Positions 8,154 through 15,852 of a stretch of DNA of 32,944 nucleotides are shown piece by piece; the stretch's first letter is position 1, and the number at the start of each line of letters is the position of its first letter. A program made the position numbers and the translations under genes. The notes below the pieces were generated by a model. The model was not told the DNA's origin, ran no database searches, and worked only from the letters and a program-made list of their open reading frames with translations. Source of the DNA: Candidatus Zixiibacteriota bacterium (GTDB lineage Bacteria > Zixibacteria > MSB-5A5 > GN15 > FEB-12). Where the stretch lies: positions 1,945,123-1,978,066 of the forward strand of contig CP070756.1 of assembly GCA_020348905.1 (NCBI GenBank). The letters run 5' to 3'.

Positions 8154-9027
8154 AGAATAACAACCTCCCGGTTTCCTCCAGAACGGCCACGCGGTTATCG
8201 ATAGTACCGGCTAACGCCGCCGGGCTGACAGCCGGATTGAGAAACGGCATTGTGGAAACCTGGTTTCCGGTTGGGTCGAAAATACGAAACTGGCCATTGG
8301 TCTCATCGGCCACCCACAAAAAGTCGCGGCTGTCGACGGCGACGGCCACAGCTTCCCAGCCCCGTTGCTGCGAGGGTTGGTTCCAGCCGGCGTAAAAAAG
8401 GAACTTCCCGTCCGGCGCAAACACCTGAACAGGGAAATTCTTACGATCAGCCGCAACGATCCTGCCCGAAGCCGTAACGGCCAGGTCTGCCGGTGCGAGG
8501 AGTTTTCCTTTACCCGTCCCTTGGCCAACGAGAAAACCTTCAAATTGCCAGTCAGAGCCAAAGGCGGCGATTTTTCCCCTTGCCCCATTCATCAGGAGGT
8601 ATCCAGATTTGGTGCGCGGCGTGATCCGGTCAATGTGATGCCAGTCAGCCAGATCATCTGACAGATTCTTGACGGTATCAACCCTGTCCGGCCTGTCCTT
8701 ATGTATCCGAAGCAAAAGCAGGCTATTGGTTGGCACGAAGATAATATGGGATTCTGACTCAAAGCATATCGCACCGGGCTGATCCAGCCTGGCCTGCTCT
8801 CCGGCCACCCACAGAAGCCGCCCAAAGAGATCGATCACCAAAATCCTGTTGGTGCTCAGATCGCTCACCGCAATACTCTCGCCACCTGGCGACACTGCCA
8901 TGGTTGACGGTCGCCTCAACCGGTACGCATCGCCGAAAACGGTGTATTCAGTATCCAACTGCTGGGTATAACCGGACATGGTGCCCAGGACCATTCCGGT
9001 CAGCAACATGTAACGCAGGATGCGCAA
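8140..9027 (-). CDS. NHL-repeat beta-propeller protein, exported (second copy in operon)
   Basis: Propeller protein with blade motifs such as STMAVSPGGESIAVSD, NRILVIDLFGRLLWVAG, ADLAVTASGRIVAADR, VQVFAPDGKFLFYAG and DFLWVADETNGQFRIFD. Start is uncertain: the chosen TTG gives a good signal peptide (LRILRYMLLTGMVLG) and has GGGGG ten bases upstream; a TTG fourteen codons earlier, overlapping the end of the 42-heme gene, has no clear ribosome site, and no ATG is well placed. Its 3' end overlaps the hexaheme gene by 14 bases. Like the other NHL protein of this operon it is probably periplasmic or extracellular and may help assemble or hold the cytochromes; no enzymatic residues are recognisable. 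Confidence 0.82.
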   Translation of the reverse strand: MRILRYMLLTGMVLGTMSGYTQQLDTEYTVFGDAYRLRRPSTMAVSPGGESIAVSDLSTNRILVIDLFGRLLWVAGEQARLDQPGAICFESESHIIFVPTNSLLLLRIHKDRPDRVDTVKNLSDDLADWHHIDRITPRTKSGYLLMNGARGKIAAFGSDWQFEGFLVGQGTGKGKLLAPADLAVTASGRIVAADRKNFPVQVFAPDGKFLFYAGWNQPSQQRGWEAVAVAVDSRDFLWVADETNGQFRIFDPTGNQVSTMPFLNPAVSPAALAGTIDNRVAVLEETGRLLFYALE

Positions 9028-9058
9028 TGCTGTCGTGCCCCCGTTTGTTCGCCAACCG

Positions 9059-12000
9059 CTATCCCGCAACGGTATGGCAGATTATGCAAAGCTTCCTATC
9101 TTTTTCGGCCACCAGTATCGCCGCATGGTCGGACGAGTGGGCGGAGTGGCAGCCGACACAACTCAACGGTTCTTTTGTCCGCGGATCGGTTACACCGACG
9201 CCCATTGGATGGTAATGCGTCTCCACGGCGTCATCGTGACAGGAGATGCACAGTTCCATAACATCCCCGGTCGTTAACAATCCCTTATCAGCGCTGGTGT
9301 GCGGCAGGTGACAGTTGCCGCAGTCCTCGAACGCCACGTCGTGCTTCACGCTACCGCGAAACTCATCACTATCATGACATCCGAGACAGAGTTGAGGACC
9401 CTGCTTGAGCAAAAGGCTCGTCCCGTACCCCACATGCGGCCCATGGCAGCCGACGCAGCCCTCATCCTGCTGGAGAGGCGCATGAACAAAGGCACTTGTA
9501 CCCTCACTGACAAAATCCTCGTGACAGGTAAAGCAGAGTTGATTTACGCTTGTCACCAGTTGGTGTGGCTGCAGTCCCTCGTGACATGAGGTGCAATCAC
9601 CCTCGGCAAAAGGACCATGCATGTCGGGCAGCAAAAGCCCCTTGGAACCGGCGGGACTGGCGTGTGCGGCATGGCAGTTCTGGCAGTCAACACCTTCGAG
9701 CGGGAATCCTTTGTGGGCGGTTCGTAATTCCCTGGCTTCCAGGTCGTGGCACTGTCCGCACAGCTCAAGTTTGCTGTCGGTCAGAAGGGCCGATTCCGTT
9801 CCTGCATGAGGCAGGTGACAGGAACCACACTCGCCTCCCGCCGCCGGAGCGTGTGGCTCACCTTGCGCAATCTCCTGTTCCAGATCCTTATGGCAGGAAA
9901 AACAGAAACTCTCGGCTGGCTTCGTTGTCAGGGCCGCATAGGGTGAGGCATGTGGTCGGTGGCACTCAAGACAGGCCCCGTCATCGAAAGGCTGGTGTAC
10001 CACAGGGAGCCCCTGCATCTCTTTTACCTCATCATGACACGATAGGCACAGAAGTGCTCCTTCTGCTTTCAATAGATTTTCGCTATCAGCCGCGTGCAGC
10101 CGGTGACAGCCGCCGCAATCGTCCCCGGCGAACGGGGCGTGCACATGAGCCATCTCCAGTCCTTCCGTGACAGACTCATGGCAGGCCGAACACAGGTCGG
10201 TCACTCCGGCAGCCAGGACAACCTTTCCGTCAGGACCCTTTTCATGGCAATCCTCGCAACTCTGCTCGGCGAACGGCGGGTGAGAGATATTCCTGACCAG
10301 CTTGGGCTGCTCCGATACGTGAGGGTTGTGACAGCCAAGACAGTCGGACTCACTGAGGTCATAGCCACCGTGGGTGACAAACAACGAATCATCGAGCTCA
10401 TGACAGGAACCACAAAGTTCCGGCGCGGCGGCGATCACAAACCCGGGATGCTCCGAACCATGAGCTGCATGGCAGGCGTCACAATTCCCCTCGGCAACCG
10501 GTGAATGAGTATTTTGCTTACGGAAAGCCTCGACCAGATCATCGTGGCAGGTATAGCACAGATCGGCACTAATACCGGTAAGTTTCGGCAGTTGGCCAAC
10601 GCTCAATCCACCCACATCTATCTTTTTCATGCGACCAGTTACCAGTTTCGGTTCAGGGCCACCGTGAGGATTGTGGCAACCGGTGCAGTCGCCTTCCCCG
10701 GCGGCGGTGTGTACAAACGCCTGGGTGAGATTCAGCTCCTCATAATCATGACAGGATGAGCAGAGCTCGTTGTTCGATGATGTCAACAGGTGAAGATTTT
10801 CACTATAGTGAGGTGCATGGCAGCTCTGACACTCATCGACCGCCGGAGCATGAGGTACATCCATTTCAACCCGCTTGGCAACATCGACATGGCAGGTCAG
10901 ACACAACTCCGCTCCGCCCTTCACCAGGTGCGCAGCGTCGCTGTAGTGGGGTTCATGACAGTCACTGCAATCACCTGTCAGGTACGGCTGATGGCCTGAA
11001 ACTGCACCGATTGCCTGCCGGTCCACCTCGTGACATTCGGAACACAGGTCTTTTGGCTCACTGCGGAGGATCCCGGCCTGATAACCTTCGTGCGGACGGT
11101 GGCAACCCAGGCAGTCGTCCACCGCTGCGTGCACCACAGCCGCCGAATCCTTCATCCCGGCAAAATCCTCATGGCAGTCCAGACAAAGACCGGCATCGTC
11201 GGTTCTTATCAAACCGGCCCTGGTCGAACCATGAACCTCGTGACAACTGCTGCAGTCACCCAACACCACAGGCATATGAGGCGTCAAACCGGTTCCGGTC
11301 AACACGTCATCGTGACACTCACCGCACAACGTCAACTGATCACTTTTCAGCAGACTGCCGTATCGCGACGAGTGTGAGTTGTGGCAATTGTCGCAGTTTT
11401 CTTCTTCCACGGCGGCGTGAGGAAACGCCGCCGAAGTCATTTCAACAATATCGTCGTGACAGGCGGCACAAATCTGACCCGCCGTGGTCCCCTCTTCAAA
11501 TGCTACTTTGCCATCGGCATCGGGCAGGGAGTGGCAGATTTCACAGTCGCCGCCGGCAAACGGCGCGTGTGTGTCTTCGGCCAGAAGCCCTTTGCTGTCC
11601 GATGAGTGACCTGAGTGACAGTCGCTGCATGGAAGCCCCACGGCGTTCCGGCTGCGGTGTGTCTCCAGCCAGGTATCCTCAGAAATATCATGACACGAGC
11701 CACAGAGATCATTCAGCTCACCCGTGAGAAGTCCGCCGTGCAGACTGTTGTGCGAGGTGTGACAGGTCAGACACTCCATTCCTTCGTAGGGAGCGTGCAC
11801 AAAACCGCGGCCAAGGTCAGATCTAACCGATTCCTCGTGGCAGACCTCGCACAGTGTTTGCCAGTCCCTATCGGCCGGGAGCGATCTTATCATGCCCGCA
11901 TTATCCGACCCGTGCGGATTATGACAATCCCAGCACTTGCCCTGAGCCACCGGGAAATGGACGTCTCCCTGGCCATATTTGATTTCCAGATCAGGGTGAC

Positions 12001-12253
12001 AGCTGTAACACAGCCCCGAGGTAACATCTTTGAGAATGAGCTCTTGCGCAAAACCATGCCGTTTGTGGCAACTTTCGCATTCCTGGTCCACCACCGGCTT
12101 GTGCTTGTATTCGAACTTCGAATACCTGTCTTTAGCATCCTGGTGGCAGTCATAACAGGCCTTTACGGCCCAAGCTGATTTCGGCCATGCAGTTAGCCCC
12201 ACAAAAAATAATATGGAAACGGCAAAAATCCAGTTAGCACGTGTCTTGCGCAC
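9059..12253 (-). CDS. Giant multiheme c-type cytochrome with 42 CXXCH motifs
   Basis: Exported cytochrome of 1064 residues. I count 42 canonical CXXCH sites, first CYDCH near residue 33 and last CIICH at the C-terminus, about one heme per 25 residues. The chain is a tandem array of roughly 50-residue units of the form HAPF-x-G-x-CxxCHxPH ... glL ... LCxxCHD, the doubled-CXXCH pattern. Many extra His residues (HAP, PHA, CHxxH) are available as sixth ligands. Signal peptide ends AWA|VKA. Start is GTG with GAGAG about seven bases upstream. No membrane anchor is visible after the signal, so it could fill the periplasm as a wire or lie on the cell surface. It is the second gene of the operon and by far its largest source of heme. 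Confidence 0.93.
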   Translation of the reverse strand: MRKTRANWIFAVSILFFVGLTAWPKSAWAVKACYDCHQDAKDRYSKFEYKHKPVVDQECESCHKRHGFAQELILKDVTSGLCYSCHPDLEIKYGQGDVHFPVAQGKCWDCHNPHGSDNAGMIRSLPADRDWQTLCEVCHEESVRSDLGRGFVHAPYEGMECLTCHTSHNSLHGGLLTGELNDLCGSCHDISEDTWLETHRSRNAVGLPCSDCHSGHSSDSKGLLAEDTHAPFAGGDCEICHSLPDADGKVAFEEGTTAGQICAACHDDIVEMTSAAFPHAAVEEENCDNCHNSHSSRYGSLLKSDQLTLCGECHDDVLTGTGLTPHMPVVLGDCSSCHEVHGSTRAGLIRTDDAGLCLDCHEDFAGMKDSAAVVHAAVDDCLGCHRPHEGYQAGILRSEPKDLCSECHEVDRQAIGAVSGHQPYLTGDCSDCHEPHYSDAAHLVKGGAELCLTCHVDVAKRVEMDVPHAPAVDECQSCHAPHYSENLHLLTSSNNELCSSCHDYEELNLTQAFVHTAAGEGDCTGCHNPHGGPEPKLVTGRMKKIDVGGLSVGQLPKLTGISADLCYTCHDDLVEAFRKQNTHSPVAEGNCDACHAAHGSEHPGFVIAAAPELCGSCHELDDSLFVTHGGYDLSESDCLGCHNPHVSEQPKLVRNISHPPFAEQSCEDCHEKGPDGKVVLAAGVTDLCSACHESVTEGLEMAHVHAPFAGDDCGGCHRLHAADSENLLKAEGALLCLSCHDEVKEMQGLPVVHQPFDDGACLECHRPHASPYAALTTKPAESFCFSCHKDLEQEIAQGEPHAPAAGGECGSCHLPHAGTESALLTDSKLELCGQCHDLEARELRTAHKGFPLEGVDCQNCHAAHASPAGSKGLLLPDMHGPFAEGDCTSCHEGLQPHQLVTSVNQLCFTCHEDFVSEGTSAFVHAPLQQDEGCVGCHGPHVGYGTSLLLKQGPQLCLGCHDSDEFRGSVKHDVAFEDCGNCHLPHTSADKGLLTTGDVMELCISCHDDAVETHYHPMGVGVTDPRTKEPLSCVGCHSAHSSDHAAILVAEKDRKLCIICHTVAG

Positions 12254-12262
12254 AATACACTC

Positions 12263-12721
12263 TCACTTTCTGGCTGGTGCCTTGATATATTTCTCACCCA
12301 CTCTAAAGTCGACGAGTCGAAAAGCCAGCAAGTCCTCGCGACGAAAATGAGGCGACGATAGAACACTGAATCCCCAGCTTTCCTGCTGGATTTCATCGTC
12401 GAGTGAAACCCGGATTCGCACCGCCGGGTTGTAAAGGGTGTCGGACATCTGAAGTGCTTCGCCTTCCATGGTTATACCCAGATGTGGATTGAAAGCAATC
12501 AGTTCACCTTTGTATTCTTCCTCACCAATGTAAAAGACCCCGTTCATCGCTACTGTATCGATCTGAGAAAACTTGGGGTGAAGCCGGTGGCGAGTCTCTA
12601 TCACAAAGTACTGCTCTTCCTTGCTTTCTTTGGTGGAATCGGCTTGATCAGCGCAAACTTGAGAGGCGACCAACAGGATCAGAACGAGGCTGGCAGTCAC
12701 GGGTGTCTTCATGGTGTTCAT
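12263..12721 (-). CDS. Small exported protein of unknown function, first gene of the cytochrome operon
   Basis: Protein of 152 residues with a signal peptide (TPVTASLVLILLVASQVCA|DQ). The mature part is mostly beta-type with ITMEGEALQMSDTLYNPAVRIRVSLDDEIQQESWGF cut here into NPAVRIRV and QESWGFSV as its most distinctive segments, and a basic C-terminus KYIKAPARK. I do not recognise the family. The NPAVRIRV...WGF...F..VDF pattern faintly recalls the periplasmic part of ResB-type cytochrome c maturation proteins, but it is too weak to name it. No CXXCH. It precedes the 42-heme gene by nine bases and therefore may assist that cytochrome. Either of two ATGs three codons apart could start it. Confidence 0.75.
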   Translation of the reverse strand: MNTMKTPVTASLVLILLVASQVCADQADSTKESKEEQYFVIETRHRLHPKFSQIDTVAMNGVFYIGEEEYKGELIAFNPHLGITMEGEALQMSDTLYNPAVRIRVSLDDEIQQESWGFSVLSSPHFRREDLLAFRLVDFRVGEKYIKAPARK

Positions 12722-12767
12722 AGGCTTTGTAGGTCTTCCTTGTAATCTTTATACAATCTTTGTGAAT

Positions 12768-12795
12768 AAAATAACAAATTTTGTCTTGTTGTCAA
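12768..12795 (-). promoter_or_regulatory. Promoter of the nine-gene cytochrome operon
   Basis: Minus-strand TTGACA (12790-12795), 16-base spacer, TATTTT (12768-12773), in an AT-rich stretch about 45 bases before the first gene. A nine-base word TTCACAAAG (12758-12766) overlaps the expected start site and recurs just downstream of the left-edge cytochrome promoter (978-986). Confidence 0.5.
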
Positions 12796-12883
12796 CTTTT
12801 TCTTACTTTTGGCCGATCCTTTCATGTATTTTCGGTCAAGGGCCAAGTTACTTGTTTTACGCAGGTTACAGGCCAAACGATGG

Positions 12884-12902
12884 CCTCAGATGTTACCTGA
12901 GG
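12884..12902. terminator. Possible weak terminator after the ABC exporter gene
   Basis: Perfect six-base inverted repeat CCTCAG ... CTGAGG with a seven-base loop, about 50 bases past the stop of the ABC gene, next to a second short repeat GGCC-N7-GGCC (12871-12885). No run of T follows on the minus strand, so intrinsic termination is doubtful. Confidence 0.3.
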
Positions 12903-12952
12903 GGTTTGCGGGTCTTTTTGATGATTATTTCAAAAACTGTGGAAAATGCGGT

Positions 12953-14719
12953 TCACAGCATAAGCTGTTTGCTGGCAAGGTCTCTATACAGGGCGGAACT
13001 GTTCAGAAGTCCGTCGTGAGTCCCCTCATCAACAATCCGCCCTCTGTCCATCACGATAATTCGGTCGGCATGCCGGACGGTCGCAAGACGGTGGGCTACA
13101 ATAACGGCCGTCTTGTTAGTCAGAAGTTCCTTTAACGCCTGTTGTATCAACTCTTCGGACTTGGAATCGAGCGACGAGGTTGCCTCATCGAGAATAATTA
13201 CCGGCGGATCTCTCAGAACGGCCCGTGCCAGGCAAAGCCGCTGCTTCTCGCCACCAGATACGGTCACTCCACGTTCACCTACTTCGGTGTCGTACCCGTT
13301 TTTGAGCCCGATGACAAAATCGTGAATGTTAGCTATCCGGGCCGCTCGCTCAACGGTATCGGTGGTGGCGTTCTGATCGGAATAGGCAATGTTATCAAAA
13401 ACAGACATCTTGAAAAGCGTCGGATCCTGATCCACCAGACTGATGCTTCGCCGCAACGACTTGAGTTCGATCCTCTTTAGATCGATCTCATCAACGGTGA
13501 TTCGTCCGGAATCGGGATCGAAAAAGCGAAGGATAAGATTAATGACGGTGGTCTTCCCGGACCCCGAGGGTCCCACGATTGCCACTGTCTCACCGGGCTT
13601 GATATCCAGATTGAGATCGCTGACCTCGAACCCGGAGTCGTCATACCGGAAATGGACGTTTTCCATTCGAAGGGCCCCACGCACGTCCTGAAGAACCACC
13701 GGTTGCGGGTCCTCATCAATGGCCGGCGGCAGGTCCAGGTATTCGAAAACCCGGTTGACCGATGCCATAGCCGCCTGCACATCTACATTAATAGACGCCA
13801 GGTCCTGAACGGGTCCGTAAAGATAAGTCAGAAGCATATAGAACGCCACGAGAGCACCCAGCTTCATACTTCCGCCCGCGATAAGATAGGTTCCCCAGGC
13901 CAGCACCACAACCGGTCCCAGCATATTAACAAAGTGAACCAGGTTGTATGCCAGCGAAGTGACAATGCTGTTTTTGATATAGAGGCTCCTGAGAAGATCC
14001 AGCACACCGTCGACCTTCTTCTTTTCGGTTTTTTCCTGGCCGAAAGCGCGGACGGTCCTCAGTCCGGTAAGAGATTCCTGAAATCGTCCCTGAAGACGGG
14101 CAACGGTTTCCTGCAAACGTTTGGTCACATCGTGAGCCTTAACTCCAAAGAAATTGGAGAGTATTATGGTGAGGGGTACCGGAATCATGGCCACCAGGGT
14201 CATCTTCCAGTTCACATTAAGAAGATAAATCAGAATACCGATTAGCAACAGGGCGTTCTGGAGGAAGGTCAAGACCGTAACGGCCAGAAGATTCTGTATC
14301 CTGGATACGTCGGAGAGCATGCGGGAGATTATCTCGCCGGTCTGGTGGCGCTGATAAAATCGGAATGAAACCGTTTCGAGATGTTCAAACAGTTCCGAAC
14401 GCATGTCGCTGATTATGGAGGCCCCGATGCGAGTGGCCAGATAGTCCTGGGCCAGTGAGAAGACGACCCGGAAGAAATATATTCCGACCAGCAGAGCCCC
14501 GAACCAGAGGGCGGGCGTCCAGTCAATCCCGTTTTGTGAGGTTTCTATAAGGTGAGGAATCAAGTCATCGATCATGTACTGCACCGCCGCCGGCAATGCC
14601 AGGGCCAGGGCGGCCATGATCATCATGACTATGAATGTGGCGGCTTGAAGGTGCCAGTAAGGACGCAGGTAACCCCACAGTCGCTTGATGACTTTTCCAC
14701 TAAGACGCATCTTAAACAC
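12953..14719 (-). CDS. MsbA-like ABC exporter (fused membrane and ATPase domains), likely RiPP exporter
   Basis: Half-transporter of 588 residues: six-helix membrane domain about 1-330, ATPase domain about 345-588. Walker A GPSGSGKTT (383-391), signature VSGGEKQRL (487-495), Walker B VIILDE (507-512), H-loop His543 in VAHRL are all intact, so it should be active as a homodimer. There is no N-terminal C39 peptidase domain, which distinguishes it from bacteriocin exporters that cut double-Gly leaders. GTG start with GGGA close upstream, or ATG three codons later. It follows the second radical SAM gene by 50 bases and ends the peptide cluster. By sequence alone it could be a lipid or drug exporter; export of the modified peptide is inferred from position. 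Confidence 0.9.
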   Translation of the reverse strand: MFKMRLSGKVIKRLWGYLRPYWHLQAATFIVMMIMAALALALPAAVQYMIDDLIPHLIETSQNGIDWTPALWFGALLVGIYFFRVVFSLAQDYLATRIGASIISDMRSELFEHLETVSFRFYQRHQTGEIISRMLSDVSRIQNLLAVTVLTFLQNALLLIGILIYLLNVNWKMTLVAMIPVPLTIILSNFFGVKAHDVTKRLQETVARLQGRFQESLTGLRTVRAFGQEKTEKKKVDGVLDLLRSLYIKNSIVTSLAYNLVHFVNMLGPVVVLAWGTYLIAGGSMKLGALVAFYMLLTYLYGPVQDLASINVDVQAAMASVNRVFEYLDLPPAIDEDPQPVVLQDVRGALRMENVHFRYDDSGFEVSDLNLDIKPGETVAIVGPSGSGKTTVINLILRFFDPDSGRITVDEIDLKRIELKSLRRSISLVDQDPTLFKMSVFDNIAYSDQNATTDTVERAARIANIHDFVIGLKNGYDTEVGERGVTVSGGEKQRLCLARAVLRDPPVIILDEATSSLDSKSEELIQQALKELLTNKTAVIVAHRLATVRHADRIIVMDRGRIVDEGTHDGLLNSSALYRDLASKQLML

Positions 14720-14769
14720 TGTTCCCGGAAAACGCGGTGAGGGTCCTGGGTGCAGCCGTTGCCGTCAGT

Positions 14770-15852
14770 TCAGACCTGAAACCTGGCAAGAAGCTTCGAG
14801 ACAACTTCGGAATCCACCGATTTAATTCCCTGCTTTTTCTCCATCTGGTAGATGCAGTAAGGGTTGTTGGCCCTTTCACCGGTAGCGGAAACTGACGTCG
14901 TGGCGCACCCGCCGCGACATAGCGGTAGATACCGGCATTCTCGGCATTCCCCGCTGGCCGTTTCCCGCGTGAACTGGCGGTTGTAAAGAAACCCGGTAGG
15001 GTTGTTCCATATTTCCTTGAAAGACGAGTCGCGGACATTCCCCTCGACAAACTCCTCCTGCATTGAAAGACACCCTTTAACCTTGCCATCCGATTCGATA
15101 CCGGCAACCCGGGTGCCGGCATAACACCCCAGGTACGGCTCTCCGCCCCAGAGCTTGGTGCCTTTGCATCCATAGTAACCAATATTCTCGCCAACATCAA
15201 TCTCGATTTCGCTTTCGCGTTCTTGATATTCCAGCAGCTTGTCGATCAGTTTGGGATAGTTGTCCAGACTGAGTACGAAATCACGCGGCATCCGGCCGGT
15301 ACAGGTCGTCATCTGTATCCGCCACTGGGGACAACCAACTTCGATCAGCAACTGACGCATGTCATCAAGCTCGCTCAGATTTATGTTGGAGATCTGACTG
15401 ACAGCGCAGAAAGACATCTCGTTCTTATTCATCAGTCTCATGGCATTGAGGGCCCGTTCCCAGCTCTCGTCGTTTTGACGGATGTAGTTGTGCGTCTTCT
15501 CAATCCCGTCAAAGCTGACGCCGACGTTTGCCATCCCTATTTCCTTGAAGTCACGTACGATTTCATCTGTCATGGCATAGCCATTGCTGATCAGTGCTAC
15601 CCGCACTCCTCTCTTCTTGATGTGCCGGGCCAGGTCTCTCCAATCTTTGCGCAGGAGAGGCTCACCGCCGGATAGCGTTATGGCGGTGCAACCCAGCTCG
15701 GCCAGCTCGTCAATCAGCGCCAGGGCTTCGTCGGTACTCAATTCTTCAGGTCGCACTGTCCCCGCCGAGGTCCCGCAGTGCAAGCAGCGCATGTTGCAGG
15801 CAAAAGTAATCTCCCACACCACCATATAAGGGTAAAACTTGAAGCTATTCAT
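14770..15852 (-). CDS. Radical SAM/SPASM enzyme, second RiPP maturase
   Basis: Iron-sulfur enzyme of 360 residues. The SAM-binding cluster motif CNMRCLHC is at residues 19-26, the GGEP motif at 62-65, and a SPASM-type auxiliary-cluster Cys set is present in the second half (C229, C243, C261, C303, C306, C312, C316, C333, the last part as CRECRYLPLCRGGC). SPASM enzymes mostly modify peptides: thioether, C-C or C-O links, epimerisation, or heme and PQQ-related steps. Its ATG overlaps the stop of the first radical SAM gene as ATGA, so the two are made in concert. No N-terminal leader-binding domain is apparent, unlike its partner. A role on the peptides encoded at 17332-17712 is inferred from operon structure; a heme-modifying role is an alternative. 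Confidence 0.88.
   Translation of the reverse strand: MNSFKFYPYMVVWEITFACNMRCLHCGTSAGTVRPEELSTDEALALIDELAELGCTAITLSGGEPLLRKDWRDLARHIKKRGVRVALISNGYAMTDEIVRDFKEIGMANVGVSFDGIEKTHNYIRQNDESWERALNAMRLMNKNEMSFCAVSQISNINLSELDDMRQLLIEVGCPQWRIQMTTCTGRMPRDFVLSLDNYPKLIDKLLEYQERESEIEIDVGENIGYYGCKGTKLWGGEPYLGCYAGTRVAGIESDGKVKGCLSMQEEFVEGNVRDSSFKEIWNNPTGFLYNRQFTRETASGECRECRYLPLCRGGCATTSVSATGERANNPYCIYQMEKKQGIKSVDSEVVSKLLARFQV

Noticed and set aside
10756-11727. 323-codon plus-strand frame rich in Arg, His, Ser and Pro
   Set aside because: Exact antisense of the 42-heme gene; its composition is the mirror of the repeated Cys/His codons, and no ribosome site is seen.
9299-12150. Regularly spaced short repeats that could suggest a CRISPR or tandem DNA array
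   Set aside because: The period is that of CXXCH codons in a real gene; spacing and sequence vary, and no 25-35-base identical repeats occur.
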